DNA of 64,000 bases from Prevotella sp. (GCA_024681875.1 JAILAA010000153.1:1-64000); one strand, 5' to 3'; positions 16,928 through 24,518 are shown, counted from the stretch's first letter. Made by a program: numbers and translations. Notes: generated by a model from the sequence alone, not told the origin.

Positions 16928-16958
16928 TTTGTTTTATGAAAACTTTCATCTATATTTG
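16928..16958 (+). promoter_or_regulatory. Promoter for the HU gene
   Basis: TTTG at 16928-16931 and TATATTTG at 16951-16958 with a 19-bp spacer, a full consensus match. The leader is about 60 nt and AT-rich. Confidence 0.85.
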
Positions 16959-17025
16959 CATCGGAATAGCGACTATAGAATTGTAAAACCTCTATTTATA
17001 ACTATTTTTTAAAAACCTTTTAATT

Positions 17026-17298
17026 ATGAACAAGACAGAATTAGTAGAGAAAATTGCAGCTGGTGCAGCCATCACCAAGGTTGACGCAAAGAAGGCTCTG
17101 GATGCTGCCGTAGCAGCAGTGAAGGCCGCTCTCGTCGCAGGCGACAAAGTAGCACTGATTGGTTTTGGAACATTCAGCATCAATGAGCGTCCTGCTCGCG
17201 AGGGTATCAACCCCGCCACGAAGGAGAAGATCACCATCGGTGCCAAGAAGGTGGTGAAGTTCAAGGCAGGTGCTGAGCTGGCTGACGCACTGAACTAA
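17026..17298 (+). CDS. HU-type DNA-binding protein
   Basis: A 90-residue HU/IHF family nucleoid protein, exactly the usual length. It begins MNKTELVEKIAAGA, contains the arm-region sequence GFGTFSINERPAREGINP and ends FKAGAELADALN. HU binds DNA without sequence preference and bends it. The gene has its own consensus promoter and is followed by a strong terminator, so it is monocistronic. Codon use is highly biased, as expected for an abundant protein. Confidence 0.97.
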   Translation: MNKTELVEKIAAGAAITKVDAKKALDAAVAAVKAALVAGDKVALIGFGTFSINERPAREGINPATKEKITIGAKKVVKFKAGAELADALN

Positions 17299-17315
17299 GA
17301 ACTGTGAGACTAAAA

Positions 17316-17355
17316 AAAAGACTCCGCCGGTGACTATTCACTGACGGAGTCTTTT
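17316..17355. terminator. Bidirectional terminator between HU and the CYTH gene
   Basis: Bases 17316-17333 pair with 17338-17355 (18 bp, two mismatches), with an A-run before and T-run after, so it works on both strands. It directly abuts the stop codon of the minus-strand CYTH gene. Confidence 0.9.
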
Positions 17356-17835
17356 CTATCTGTTCCACTGACAATAGGGATTGCGACGCAACTGTGAGTT
17401 GTAATAACGGCGGTCGCCCGTCACTTCGTCGCCCACAAAGTCGGGTTTGACATAGGGCTCGTCGGCGGTATGCAACTCCACTTCGGCAATCACCAATCCT
17501 TCGTTGTCGCCATGAAACTCGTCAACTTCAAAGACATGATTGCCACTACGCACCAAGTAGCGTGTCTTGTCAATAATGCCAGGCTCGCACAGCAACATGA
17601 GGTGCAAAGCCTCGTCAGGGGTAATGGCTTTCTCAAACTCATAGCGGCTCAAGCCACCGTCTATCGAAGGTCCCTTAATGGTGAGGAATGCCTCGTCGTC
17701 ACGTAGGCGTACCCTGACGGTGCGACCGTTGCCACTACTGATGTATCCTTGACGGATATGACTGCTGGCATGGGCCAGACTGCGGTAGGCGTCGTTCCTG
17801 ACCAGGAACTTACGCTCTATCTCCATTCCACTCAT
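17356..17835 (-). CDS. CYTH domain phosphohydrolase, probably a triphosphatase
   Basis: The 159-residue product is a single CYTH domain with the signature EIERKFLV near the N-terminus, alternating charged strands (RVRLRDDEAFLTIKG, EVDEFHG, VIAEVEL) and the usual length. CYTH enzymes use a metal-lined tunnel to cleave triphosphates such as inorganic tripolyphosphate or thiamine triphosphate. The exact substrate cannot be read from sequence. Translation may start at 17835 or at the second Met (17826, MEIERKF), which is closer to the family start. It follows a small membrane protein gene with a 6-bp gap. Confidence 0.9.
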   Translation of the reverse strand: MSGMEIERKFLVRNDAYRSLAHASSHIRQGYISSGNGRTVRVRLRDDEAFLTIKGPSIDGGLSRYEFEKAITPDEALHLMLLCEPGIIDKTRYLVRSGNHVFEVDEFHGDNEGLVIAEVELHTADEPYVKPDFVGDEVTGDRRYYNSQLRRNPYCQWNR

Positions 17836-17841
17836 CGTCTG

Positions 17842-17997
17842 CTATGCAGTGATGGCCAGGTATGCCACGTAGAACACGGCCATAGCCACGAAGACACCGA
17901 TAATCCAGGCCACAACTTTCTTGCCGCCTTCTTCCTGCTTCTTCGCATAAGCTTTCTGCTTCGCGTTCAATTTCTTCTCTTTTTCTTTCTTTGCCAT
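17842..17997 (-). CDS. Small single-pass membrane protein (51 residues)
   Basis: A short reading frame from ATG at 17997 to TAG at 17842. It starts with a very lysine-rich stretch (MAKKEKEKKLNAKQ and following), then has one transmembrane helix (VVAWIIGVFVAMAVFYVAYL), and ends ITA. The -7/-33 pair at 18034-18064 fits it exactly, and the CYTH gene starts 6 bp beyond its stop, so the two form an operon. I do not know the function. Confidence 0.75.
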   Translation of the reverse strand: MAKKEKEKKLNAKQKAYAKKQEEGGKKVVAWIIGVFVAMAVFYVAYLAITA

Positions 17998-18033
17998 AGT
18001 ATTATTTATTGTTTAATTAGTCTTTTTGTGGTG

Positions 18034-18064
18034 CAAAGGTACAAATAAGCGAGGAAAAAGCAAA
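18034..18064 (-). promoter_or_regulatory. Promoter for the small membrane protein-CYTH operon
   Basis: On the minus strand TTTG (18061-18064) and TACCTTTG (18034-18041) are 19 bp apart. The leader is about 30 nt. Confidence 0.8.
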
Positions 18065-18083
18065 AGAAATACCTTTTTTTTTA

Positions 18084-18091
18084 TAACTTTG
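18084..18091 (+). promoter_or_regulatory. -7 box for the aldo/keto reductase operon
   Basis: TAACTTTG, divergent from the minus-strand promoter at 18034-18064. There is no clear -33 TTTG. Transcription would start near 18097, giving a 29-nt leader. Confidence 0.6.
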
Positions 18092-18125
18092 CCGCCAAAT
18101 TGCAATATCCAAATACTTAGAAAAG

Positions 18126-19088
18126 ATGCGTTACACAGAATTAGGAAAGACGGGAATGAAGATTTCCCACCTCAGCTTCGGTGCCTCTTCATTAGGCAGT
18201 GTGTTTCACGAGACCAACGAGAAGGACAGCTTCGCGGCTGTGGAGGCGGCCATCGACGGCGGCATCAACTTCATCGACGTGAGTCCCTACTACGGCCACT
18301 ACAAGGCAGAGACGGTACTGGGCAAGGCCCTGCGCAACATTCCCCGCGACAAATACTACCTCAGCACGAAGGTGGGACGCTACGGCAAGGACGGCAAGAA
18401 CACGTGGGACTACTCGGCACAGCGCGTCACCGACAGTGTCTATGAGAGCATGGAACGCTTAGGCATCGACCACATCGACCTGATCAACGTACACGATATA
18501 GAGTTCCAGGGTGACCTGCCCGGAGGCTTGCAGAAAGTGGTGGAGGAGACACTGCCCGCCCTCTTCGAGCTGAAGAAGAAAGGCGTGGTAGGTCATGTGG
18601 GCATCACCGACTTGCAGTTGAAGAACCTGAAATGGGTGATTGAGCGCACCAATACTCCCCTCCCCTCGGAGGGGAGGGTCGAAAGCATCCTCAACTTCTG
18701 CCACTACACACTGAACGACGACGCCCTGGCCGACTATCTCGACTTCTTTGAGGAGCACAACGTGGGCATCGTCAACGCCTCGCCACTGTCGATGGGACTG
18801 TTGTCGCAGCGTGGTGTTCCTGTCTGGCATCCTGCTCCAAAAGCATTGGTGGAAGCCTGCCAGCGTGCAGCCGAGCACTGCAAAGAGAAGGGCTATGCCA
18901 TCGAGCGACTGGCTGTACAGTATTCCGTGAGCAACCCGCGCATCGCCTCGACGCTGTTCTCGTCGGCCAATCCCGACAACGTGCGCCGCAACATCCAGTG
19001 GGCCAACGAAGAACCCGACTGGCAGCTCGTCGACGAAGTAAAAGCCATCATTGGCGACCAGCAGCGTGTCACCTGGAGAAACTCATGA
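18126..19088 (+). CDS. Aldo/keto reductase, aldose (L-fucose/L-galactose) dehydrogenase-like
   Basis: This 320-residue NAD(P)-linked oxidoreductase has the AKR catalytic residues: Asp and Tyr in FIDVSPYYG, Lys in STKVGRYG, and His in VHDIEF. The overall pattern resembles the D-threo-aldose/L-galactose dehydrogenase branch. Its stop overlaps the start of a RhaM-type mutarotase by 4 bp, which supports oxidation of a deoxy-sugar such as L-fucose or L-rhamnose. A 21-bp CG-rich palindrome at 18658-18678 inserts the peptide PLPSEGR (about residues 177-184) in a loop. The substrate assignment is inferred. Confidence 0.87.
   Translation: MRYTELGKTGMKISHLSFGASSLGSVFHETNEKDSFAAVEAAIDGGINFIDVSPYYGHYKAETVLGKALRNIPRDKYYLSTKVGRYGKDGKNTWDYSAQRVTDSVYESMERLGIDHIDLINVHDIEFQGDLPGGLQKVVEETLPALFELKKKGVVGHVGITDLQLKNLKWVIERTNTPLPSEGRVESILNFCHYTLNDDALADYLDFFEEHNVGIVNASPLSMGLLSQRGVPVWHPAPKALVEACQRAAEHCKEKGYAIERLAVQYSVSNPRIASTLFSSANPDNVRRNIQWANEEPDWQLVDEVKAIIGDQQRVTWRNS
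18658..18678 (+). repeat. GC-rich palindrome inside the aldo/keto reductase gene
   Basis: A perfect 10-bp inverted repeat (CCCTCCCCTC with its complement) around one G, translated in frame as part of TPLPSEGRVE. It belongs to the CCCCTCCC/GGGGAGGG family seen elsewhere in the window. Confidence 0.75.
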
Positions 19089-19465
19089 ATATGGAAGGAT
19101 ATGTTCAGCGTCTTTCTGACGGAAAGACAAAGCGCTATGTGCAGTATTTGGAAATCAGTGACGACCCCGAGCTGATAGCCCAATACAGGAAATGGCACAG
19201 CGAGGAATTCAGCTGGAAGGAGATTCGCGACGGCATCCGAGAGGTGGGTATCCTTGAGATGGAGCTTTATCTCATCGGCAACCGTCTGACGATGATTGTC
19301 GATGCGCCGGCCGACTTCAACTGGGAGGAAGCCATGAACCGCCTCGCCACCCTACCCCGTCAGGCAGAGTGGGAAGCCTTCGTCTCAAAGTTCCAGGGTT
19401 GTGCTGCCGATGCGCGTAGCGACGAGAAGTGGCAGCCTATGGAGCGCATTTTCCACTTGTATTAA
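19085..19465 (+). CDS. L-rhamnose/L-fucose mutarotase-like protein
   Basis: A 126-residue protein of the RhaM-type dimeric alpha-beta barrel family, which interconverts sugar anomers. Features are YVQYLEISDDPELIAQYRKWHSE, then GILEMELYLIGNRLTMIVD with the typical Met/Tyr-rich core, and W-E/P-M-E-R-I-F near the end (WQPMERIFHLY). The ATG overlaps the upstream dehydrogenase stop (ATGA), so the two are translationally coupled. Together they would supply the correct anomer and oxidise it. Rhamnose against fucose preference cannot be told. Confidence 0.85.
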   Translation: MNMEGYVQRLSDGKTKRYVQYLEISDDPELIAQYRKWHSEEFSWKEIRDGIREVGILEMELYLIGNRLTMIVDAPADFNWEEAMNRLATLPRQAEWEAFVSKFQGCAADARSDEKWQPMERIFHLY

Positions 19466-19474
19466 AATGCATAA

Positions 19475-19526
19475 GGAATTAAGAAAGGAGTTAGGAGTTA
19501 GTGATTTAGACTAACTTCTAACTCCT
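19475..19526. terminator. Hairpin made of heptad units between convergent genes
   Basis: Bases 19486-19502 pair with 19510-19526 (17 bp, one G-T). The left arm and the bases before it follow a 7-bp period (GGAATTA, AGAAAGG, AGTTAGG, AGTTAGT). It lies between convergent genes ending at 19465 and 19533 and may serve both as a terminator, though there is no long T-run. Confidence 0.65.
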
Positions 19527-19532
19527 GACTGT

Positions 19533-19928
19533 TTATGCAAACAACTGTTTGAGGATGAAGGCATCTTCGCCTTCGAAAACGAGCACACCAGTTACTTGCT
19601 CATAGTTCAAACGTATAAACTGAAAGAGTTGAACAGCCAAAAAGGCACCGTCGCGTGAACAGCAAAGCTCGACCATAAAGTTTCCATTCGCCGTTTCCGC
19701 TGGATGGAAGTCGCCAATGACCTTCTTTAGGCTCTCATGAGGAGTGTCAAGCAACCGCTTCAAACGTTCTCCGTCGGTGGTTGAGTATTCTTTGGTCCCT
19801 GCGTCGATAACGCTATTGGTGGGGTTATAAGTTGCTGTAGTGTGCAGGCCCAGCAACGACTTGCTGATACTGATACGAGCATCAGCGCAGATGGTGTTCC
19901 ACATCTGCAAATTCTTGATATTTGCCAT
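19533..19928 (-). CDS. Conserved-looking protein of unknown function
   Basis: A 131-residue soluble protein with no signal peptide or membrane segment. It begins MANIKNLQMWNTICADARISI, has a central segment with acidic and amphipathic character (DGERLKRLLDTPHESLKKVI) and ends VLVFEGEDAFILKQLFA. Codon use looks like its neighbours, so I believe it is real. I do not recognise a family. It lies alone between the mutarotase gene (convergent) and the short exported protein upstream. Confidence 0.65.
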   Translation of the reverse strand: MANIKNLQMWNTICADARISISKSLLGLHTTATYNPTNSVIDAGTKEYSTTDGERLKRLLDTPHESLKKVIGDFHPAETANGNFMVELCCSRDGAFLAVQLFQFIRLNYEQVTGVLVFEGEDAFILKQLFA

Positions 19929-19993
19929 TTTTCTTTATTTCTTTCGTTAATGATGTTAAGTCCTCCTTCATTATTATGTATGGAGGCACATCA

Positions 19994-20416
19994 CTAACAA
20001 AGAAGGCGTCTCAGCGCAATGACATAATATCGGCGCGGAGACGCAACAACCGTGTAAAGCCGATAAAGGCGCATACACGGCTGCAGTACAAAGCAATTAA
20101 GATAATTAGAAGACTGTTCCTTTGCCCAACGTCCAGAATGTGAATTGGGCTTGCCGCCATAAGTAGGCAGCAAACGAGCCGGGCGTGTCGAAGCTACGCG
20201 AGGCGACGACGGTGAAGAACGCAGTGTCGAAACAGGCGCACTGTCAGGCTCTTCGGCTATTAAGCGTATCCTCCCGTCACAAGTCTTTACCTGCTGTTCG
20301 TCTTGCAGGCAACAGACAACAATCTTTTGTGCGTTGAAAATCTGCTGGGCAGCACCATAAAGAAAGCCACTCAGCAACAATGCAAAGAGACCGAGACGTA
20401 TCAGATACTTTTTCAC
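19994..20416 (-). CDS. Putative short exported protein downstream of prfB
   Basis: A 140-residue reading frame 9 bp downstream of prfB. The N-terminus looks like a signal peptide or anchor (MKKYLIRLGLFALLLSGFLYGAAQ), followed by a Cys-containing stretch (KIVVCCLQDEQQVKTC). The second half is rich in Ser, Pro, Arg and Tyr with no clear fold and may not be under selection. The start and first third look like a real gene. The length of the functional product is uncertain, and the frame may be degraded at its 3' end. Confidence 0.5.
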   Translation of the reverse strand: MKKYLIRLGLFALLLSGFLYGAAQQIFNAQKIVVCCLQDEQQVKTCDGRIRLIAEEPDSAPVSTLRSSPSSPRVASTRPARLLPTYGGKPNSHSGRWAKEQSSNYLNCFVLQPCMRLYRLYTVVASPRRYYVIALRRLLC

Positions 20417-20425
20417 AACACGATC

Positions 20426-21547
20426 TTATGCTTCGTCCTCTGACGGGAACTCCATCAGATAGGCCTTGATAAAGCCGTCAAGGCCGCCGTTCATCACACT
20501 GTCGACATCGCGTGTCTCGTAGTTCGTGCGATGGTCCTTCACGCGCTTGTCGTCGAAGACATAGCTGCGAATCTGACTACCCCACTCTATCTTCTTCTTG
20601 CCGGCTTCAATCTTGGCCTGCGCCTCTAAGCGCTTCTTCATGGCGCGGTCATAGAGCTGGCTCTTCAGCAACTTCAAAGCGCGTTCCTTATTCTTCGGCT
20701 GGTCGCGCGTCTCGGTGTTCTCGATAAGGATCTCCTCCTGCTCACCCGTGTCAGGGTCGGTGTACCAATAACGCAGACGTACACCCGACTCCACTTTGTT
20801 CACGTTCTGACCACCAGCGCCTGACGAACGGAAGGTGTCCCATGACAGTTTAGCGGGGTCTACATAGACCTCAATCGTATCGTCGACAAGCGGACTGACG
20901 AAGACGCTGGCAAACGACGTCATACGCTTGCCCTGTGCGTTAAACGGGCTGACGCGCACCAAGCGGTGCACACCGTTCTCACTCTTCAAGTAACCGTAGG
21001 CATACTCGCCGCCCTCTATCTGCATGGTGACGCTCTTGATACCGGCATCGTCGCCGTCGAGGATATTGGCGATGGTCACCTTGTAGCCGTGGGCCTCAGC
21101 CCAGCGCATATACATACGCATCAGCATCTGTGCCCAGTCCTGTGCCTCCGTGCCTCCGGCACCGCTGTTGATCTTCAGCACACAGTCCATCGGGTCTTCT
21201 TTCTGCCGCAGCATGTTCATCAGCTCCAAGGCCTCGATGGCCTTGATGGCCTGGGCATAGTCGGCGTCCACCTCCTGCTCGGTCACCATCTCGTCCTTGA
21301 AGAAATCGAAGGCCAGCTGTAGTTCATCTGCCTTCAAGCGCACATCCTCATAGCCATCAATCCATTTCTTGATGCCGCGCACCTTCTTCATCTGTTCCTC
21401 GGCACGCTTCGGGTCGTCCCAGAAGTCGGGTGCCTGCGTGCGCAGCTGTTCCTCCTCCAGCTCCACGCGTTTCTCGTCTATTTTCAAGTAGTGGCAGAGC
21501 TTGTCAGCCCTGTCAAGCACATCTTTCAGTTGGTCTTGTGTAATCAT
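20426..21547 (-). CDS. prfB: Peptide chain release factor 2
   Basis: RF2 releases nascent peptides at UGA and UAA codons. The 373-residue product is full length. It has the tripeptide anticodon-like SPF motif (RVSPFNAQGKR) and the catalytic GGQ loop (SGAGGQNVNKVESG). Unlike many bacterial prfB genes, it needs no +1 frameshift: the N-terminal region reads straight through at CHYLKIDEKR, the place where others have an in-frame UGA. The gene has a full consensus promoter at 21552-21582 with a start about 5 nt from the predicted transcription start. Confidence 0.96.
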   Translation of the reverse strand: MITQDQLKDVLDRADKLCHYLKIDEKRVELEEEQLRTQAPDFWDDPKRAEEQMKKVRGIKKWIDGYEDVRLKADELQLAFDFFKDEMVTEQEVDADYAQAIKAIEALELMNMLRQKEDPMDCVLKINSGAGGTEAQDWAQMLMRMYMRWAEAHGYKVTIANILDGDDAGIKSVTMQIEGGEYAYGYLKSENGVHRLVRVSPFNAQGKRMTSFASVFVSPLVDDTIEVYVDPAKLSWDTFRSSGAGGQNVNKVESGVRLRYWYTDPDTGEQEEILIENTETRDQPKNKERALKLLKSQLYDRAMKKRLEAQAKIEAGKKKIEWGSQIRSYVFDDKRVKDHRTNYETRDVDSVMNGGLDGFIKAYLMEFPSEDEA

Positions 21548-21551
21548 GCTG

Positions 21552-21582
21552 CAAAGGTACGAAGAAGCGAGCGAAAAGCAAA
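21552..21582 (-). promoter_or_regulatory. Promoter for prfB
   Basis: On the minus strand TTTG (21579-21582) and TACCTTTG (21552-21559) are 19 bp apart. The ATG ends at 21547, so the mRNA would be leaderless or have only a few leader bases. Confidence 0.8.
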
Positions 21583-21716
21583 AGGAAAACTTGTTTTTCT
21601 TTTCTTTTCCGAGCGAAAGTTCCTTTGACTTATACTGATACTTCCTTTTTGTTGAGAGTATTTTGTCTATTCTTCCAAATTACAATCAATTTTATGTTTC
21701 CGGGCGTAGCACACAA

Positions 21717-21775
21717 GTTTCAGGCCGAGAAACATAAGTTTCCGGTGCGGAAACACATGTTTCTCGGCCTGAAAC
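21717..21775. repeat. Nested palindrome between divergent genes
   Basis: A perfect 19-bp inverted repeat (21717-21735 with 21757-21775, GTTTCAGGCCGAGAAACAT) encloses a second perfect 7-bp hairpin (21738-21744 with 21748-21754). It lies between divergent genes, so it is not a simple terminator. A partly similar GTTTCCGGGCG word lies just upstream at 21695. Confidence 0.85.
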
Positions 21776-21835
21776 ATAAATTGCTCATTTGTATCAAGAA
21801 ATTGCAAAAGAACCACCAAAAACAGTACAAAGAGA

Positions 21836-21858
21836 GTTTTCCCTAAAGATTTTTAGGG
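21836..21858. repeat. CCCTAAA hairpin containing a 15-mer shared with 2590-2604
   Basis: CCCTAAA (21841-21847) pairs with TTTAGGG (21852-21858). The 15-mer GTTTTCCCTAAAGAT starting at 21836 is identical to 2590-2604. Both lie within 100 bp upstream of a TACCTTTG promoter of an envelope gene. Confidence 0.6.
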
Positions 21859-21889
21859 ATTTTCCTACGTATAGTAAAAGGGAAAAGAC

Positions 21890-21897
21890 TACCTTTG
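21890..21897 (+). promoter_or_regulatory. -7 box for the glycine-zipper lipoprotein
   Basis: TACCTTTG, 37 bp upstream of the ATG. A -33 TTTG at the usual distance is missing. Confidence 0.6.
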
Positions 21898-21934
21898 CAA
21901 CGAAAAGAATAACCCATATAAAAGTAGCAACGAT

Positions 21935-22657
21935 ATGAAGAAAGTATTGATAATGATGATTGGCGCCTCATTACTGCTGAGCAGCTGCTACAGCTACGAG
22001 GGAGCCGGCGCCTATACCGGCAGCATGTTTGGAAACATGGTCGGCTCAGCCATCGGCGGCATTGCCGGCGGGTGGCGCGGCCACGAAATTGGCGCATTGG
22101 TGGGCACCGTAGGCGGTGCCGTGATTGGTGCGTCAGTAGGTCGGGCTACCGAGGAGCGACAGGAGCGCAAACATGAGGAGCGTGCAGCCCGTCGCCGCCA
22201 GCAGCGCTATGAGCAGCGTGCCGAACAGCGCCGCAGCCAGCGCTATGACCAGGCTCCCGCCACGTCGGCACAGCGCCAGATGGCCCATGTCAACAGCGGC
22301 AATGGCGAAGCACTGGTCATTCGCAATGCTGCTATCTACGAAGAGAACGAGGACGGGAAGCTGACACGCGGTGAGAAATGCACCGTTGTATTTGAGATTG
22401 CCAACACCACCAGCAATCCTGTATACAATGTCTATCCACTTGTTGACGAGCGCACAGGAAACAAGCATATCCACATCTCGCCCAACATGCGTATAGAAAG
22501 CCTTTCTCCGCACCAGGCCATTCGTTACACCGCACAGATGGTTGCCGACAACGGCCTCAAGGACGGACAGGTTGAGGTGCTCGTCGGCGTAGCGCAGGGC
22601 AACAACATCGTTGACTCGCAAACGCGTGCCTTCCACGTGCCCACTGCGAAAAGATAA
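21935..22657 (+). CDS. Glycine-zipper lipoprotein
   Basis: A 240-residue lipoprotein with lipobox LLLSSC (Cys19). Residues about 24-70 form a glycine zipper (GSMFGNMVGSAIGGIAGG and GALVGTVGGAVIGASVG), a motif of membrane-inserting helices in outer-membrane proteins such as the 17-kDa antigen or SlyB types. A basic Arg/Gln/Glu-rich linker follows (RRRQQRYEQRAEQRRSQRY). The last 110 residues look like a beta-sandwich domain (CTVVFEIANTTSNPVYNVYP). The precise role is unknown; an envelope structural or stress role is plausible. It converges on rlpA with a 3-bp gap. Confidence 0.85.
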   Translation: MKKVLIMMIGASLLLSSCYSYEGAGAYTGSMFGNMVGSAIGGIAGGWRGHEIGALVGTVGGAVIGASVGRATEERQERKHEERAARRRQQRYEQRAEQRRSQRYDQAPATSAQRQMAHVNSGNGEALVIRNAAIYEENEDGKLTRGEKCTVVFEIANTTSNPVYNVYPLVDERTGNKHIHISPNMRIESLSPHQAIRYTAQMVADNGLKDGQVEVLVGVAQGNNIVDSQTRAFHVPTAKR

Positions 22658-22660
22658 CAA

Positions 22661-23113
22661 TTAGTATTGCACAGGCGGGATGCTGTCGACAGGAGGGGGA
22701 GGCCCCTCGGTGAGGGGGTCATAGACAGTGACTTCGACATCGGCGATGCCACGACGAAGGATGCCCAACTGACGGGCAGCACTCCATGAAAGGTCAATGA
22801 TACGGCCGCGGCCAAAAGGACCGCGGTCGTTTACTTTTACCACTACCTGTTGACCGTTGCGCGGATTCAACACCTTCAGCCAAGTGCCGAAGGGATATGT
22901 GCGATGGGCACAGGTGAGGCTGTCGTGGTGCAGGCGCTCGCCGCTACTGGTCTTGCGCCCCGTAGCGCGCTTGCCATAGTAGGAGGCGATGCCTTTTTGA
23001 GATTGAGAGAATGAGAAAATGAGAAAATGAGAAATGAACAGCACCAATACAGTCAGGCGTCTGAACAAGGTAACGTGTCTTACCCAATATCTGAAAATTA
23101 CCCAATCTCTCAT
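22661..23113 (-). CDS. rlpA: RlpA-like septal ring lytic transglycosylase family protein
   Basis: A 150-residue double-psi beta-barrel protein of the RlpA family, which in some species cleaves peptidoglycan at the septum. It has [19 protein letters not shown], then [19 protein letters not shown], and [18 protein letters not shown] with the conserved Asp. There is no SPOR domain. The signal sequence ([16 protein letters not shown]) is encoded by an 8-bp-period repeat (22999-23038), and an inverted relative of it lies at 23103-23145 around the start codon. The gene is 27 bp downstream of gdhA. Confidence 0.9.
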   Translation of the reverse strand: MRDWVIFRYWVRHVTLFRRLTVLVLFISHFLIFSFSQSQKGIASYYGKRATGRKTSSGERLHHDSLTCAHRTYPFGTWLKVLNPRNGQQVVVKVNDRGPFGRGRIIDLSWSAARQLGILRRGIADVEVTVYDPLTEGPPPPVDSIPPVQY

Positions 23114-23145
23114 CCTCTCAATTTCTCATTCTCTCATTCTCTATA
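22999..23145 (-). repeat. Inverted pair of 8-bp-period repeats at the rlpA 5' end
   Basis: The first arm (22999-23038) has units such as GAGAATGA and GAAAATGA; the second (23103-23145) has units such as TCTCATTC and TCTCAATT. The arms are in opposite orientation about 65 bp apart. One encodes the signal peptide, the other spans the gdhA-rlpA junction. Confidence 0.75.
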
Positions 23146-24481
23146 CAATGCCTTGGGCTAACATTGCTTTAGCCACCTTCATGAAGCCTGCCACGTTGGC
23201 ACCCTTCACATAGTTGACATAGCCTGAAGGCTCCTTGCCATACTTCACGCACTGCTGGTGGATGCCAGCCATGATCTGGTGAAGACGCTGATCGACCTCC
23301 TCGGCCGTCCAAGACATACGCATGGAGTTCTGCGTCATCTCAAGACCTGAAGTAGCCACGCCACCAGCGTTCACAGCCTTGCCAGGGGCAAAGAGCTGTC
23401 CGGCAGCAATGAACTTGTTCACAGCCTCGGCGGTACAGCCCATGTTCGACACCTCGGCTACGCACAGCGGTTTGTTGGCGAGGATACGGTCGGCATCTTC
23501 TCCGTTCAGCTCGTTCTGCGTGGCGCAGGGCAGATAGATGTCTGCCTTCTGCTCCCAAGGCTTGCGTCCCTCAAAGAAGGTGGCGCCGTCGAAGTCCTCG
23601 GCGTAGGGTGCGCAGACGTCGTTGCCCGAAGCGCGCAGCTCCAGCAGATAGTCAATCTTCTGGGCATCAAGGCCGGCAGGGTCGTAGATATAGCCGTCAG
23701 GGCCACTGATGGTGATGACCTTCGCACCCAGCTCGGTAGCCTTCTTCGCAGCGCCCCAAGCCACATTGCCGAAGCCGGAGAGAGCCACTGTCTTGCCCTT
23801 GATATCCAGTCCGTGTGTCTCCATCATGTGGTGGACGAAATAGAGGGCACCGTAGCCTGTTGCCTCGGGACGCAAGATGCTGCCACCCCACTCCATGCCC
23901 TTGCCAGTGAGCGTGGCTCCGTGGAACTGGGAGGTAAGTTTCTTATACATGCCGAAGAGATAGCCTATCTCACGTCCGCCCACACCGATGTCGCCGGCAG
24001 GCACATCCATGTCGGGACCGATGACCTTGTAGAGCTCCATCATAAAGGCCTGACAGAAACGCATAATCTCGCCCTCGCTCTTGCCACGCGGTGCAAAGTC
24101 GGAACCGCCCTTGCCACCGCCCATGGGCAACGTGGTGAGGGCATTCTTGAACGTCTGCTCGAAACCGAGGAACTTCAAGATGGAGAGGTTGACAGAGGGA
24201 TGGAAGCGCAGACCACCCTTGTAGGGGCCGATGGCACTGTTGAACTGCACGCGGTAGCCGATGTTCACCTGCACCTCGCCCTTGTCGTCAATCCAGGGCA
24301 CTCGGAACGTGGTGATGCGCTCGGGCTCTACGATGCGCTCGATGATCTTTGCCTTTTCAAACTCAGGATGCTGATTGTAGACATCCTTGATACTTTCCAA
24401 GACTTCACGCACAGCCTGTAGGAATTCCATTTCGCCGGGGTGCTTGCGCTCCAGCTGTTGCATGATTTTCTCAACTTCCAT
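23141..24481 (-). CDS. gdhA: NADP-type glutamate dehydrogenase
   Basis: Converts 2-oxoglutarate and ammonium to glutamate. The 446-residue length is that of hexameric bacterial GDH. It contains KGGLRFHPSVN, the catalytic Lys in PMGGGKGGSDF, GDIGVGGREIGYLFG, the Rossmann motif VALSGFGNVAWG and VAEVSNMGCT. The gene is 37 bp downstream of the SusD gene ending at 24519, with no terminator between them. It could be read from the SusCD operon or from its own weak box (TAACTTTA near 24496). Confidence 0.96.
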   Translation of the reverse strand: MEVEKIMQQLERKHPGEMEFLQAVREVLESIKDVYNQHPEFEKAKIIERIVEPERITTFRVPWIDDKGEVQVNIGYRVQFNSAIGPYKGGLRFHPSVNLSILKFLGFEQTFKNALTTLPMGGGKGGSDFAPRGKSEGEIMRFCQAFMMELYKVIGPDMDVPAGDIGVGGREIGYLFGMYKKLTSQFHGATLTGKGMEWGGSILRPEATGYGALYFVHHMMETHGLDIKGKTVALSGFGNVAWGAAKKATELGAKVITISGPDGYIYDPAGLDAQKIDYLLELRASGNDVCAPYAEDFDGATFFEGRKPWEQKADIYLPCATQNELNGEDADRILANKPLCVAEVSNMGCTAEAVNKFIAAGQLFAPGKAVNAGGVATSGLEMTQNSMRMSWTAEEVDQRLHQIMAGIHQQCVKYGKEPSGYVNYVKGANVAGFMKVAKAMLAQGIV

Positions 24482-24518
24482 AGTGTTTTAGTTTTAAAGT
24501 TATTAGGTTAACATGGGT

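Noticed and set aside
20426..21547. A programmed frameshift in prfB
   Set aside because: The reading frame is continuous through the region where the shift site normally lies.
21625..21846. A 73-codon plus-strand frame across the nested palindrome
   Set aside because: The peptide is produced by the palindromic repeats (KHKF, KHMF, KHKL pattern) and has no conserved look. It is better explained as non-coding repeat.
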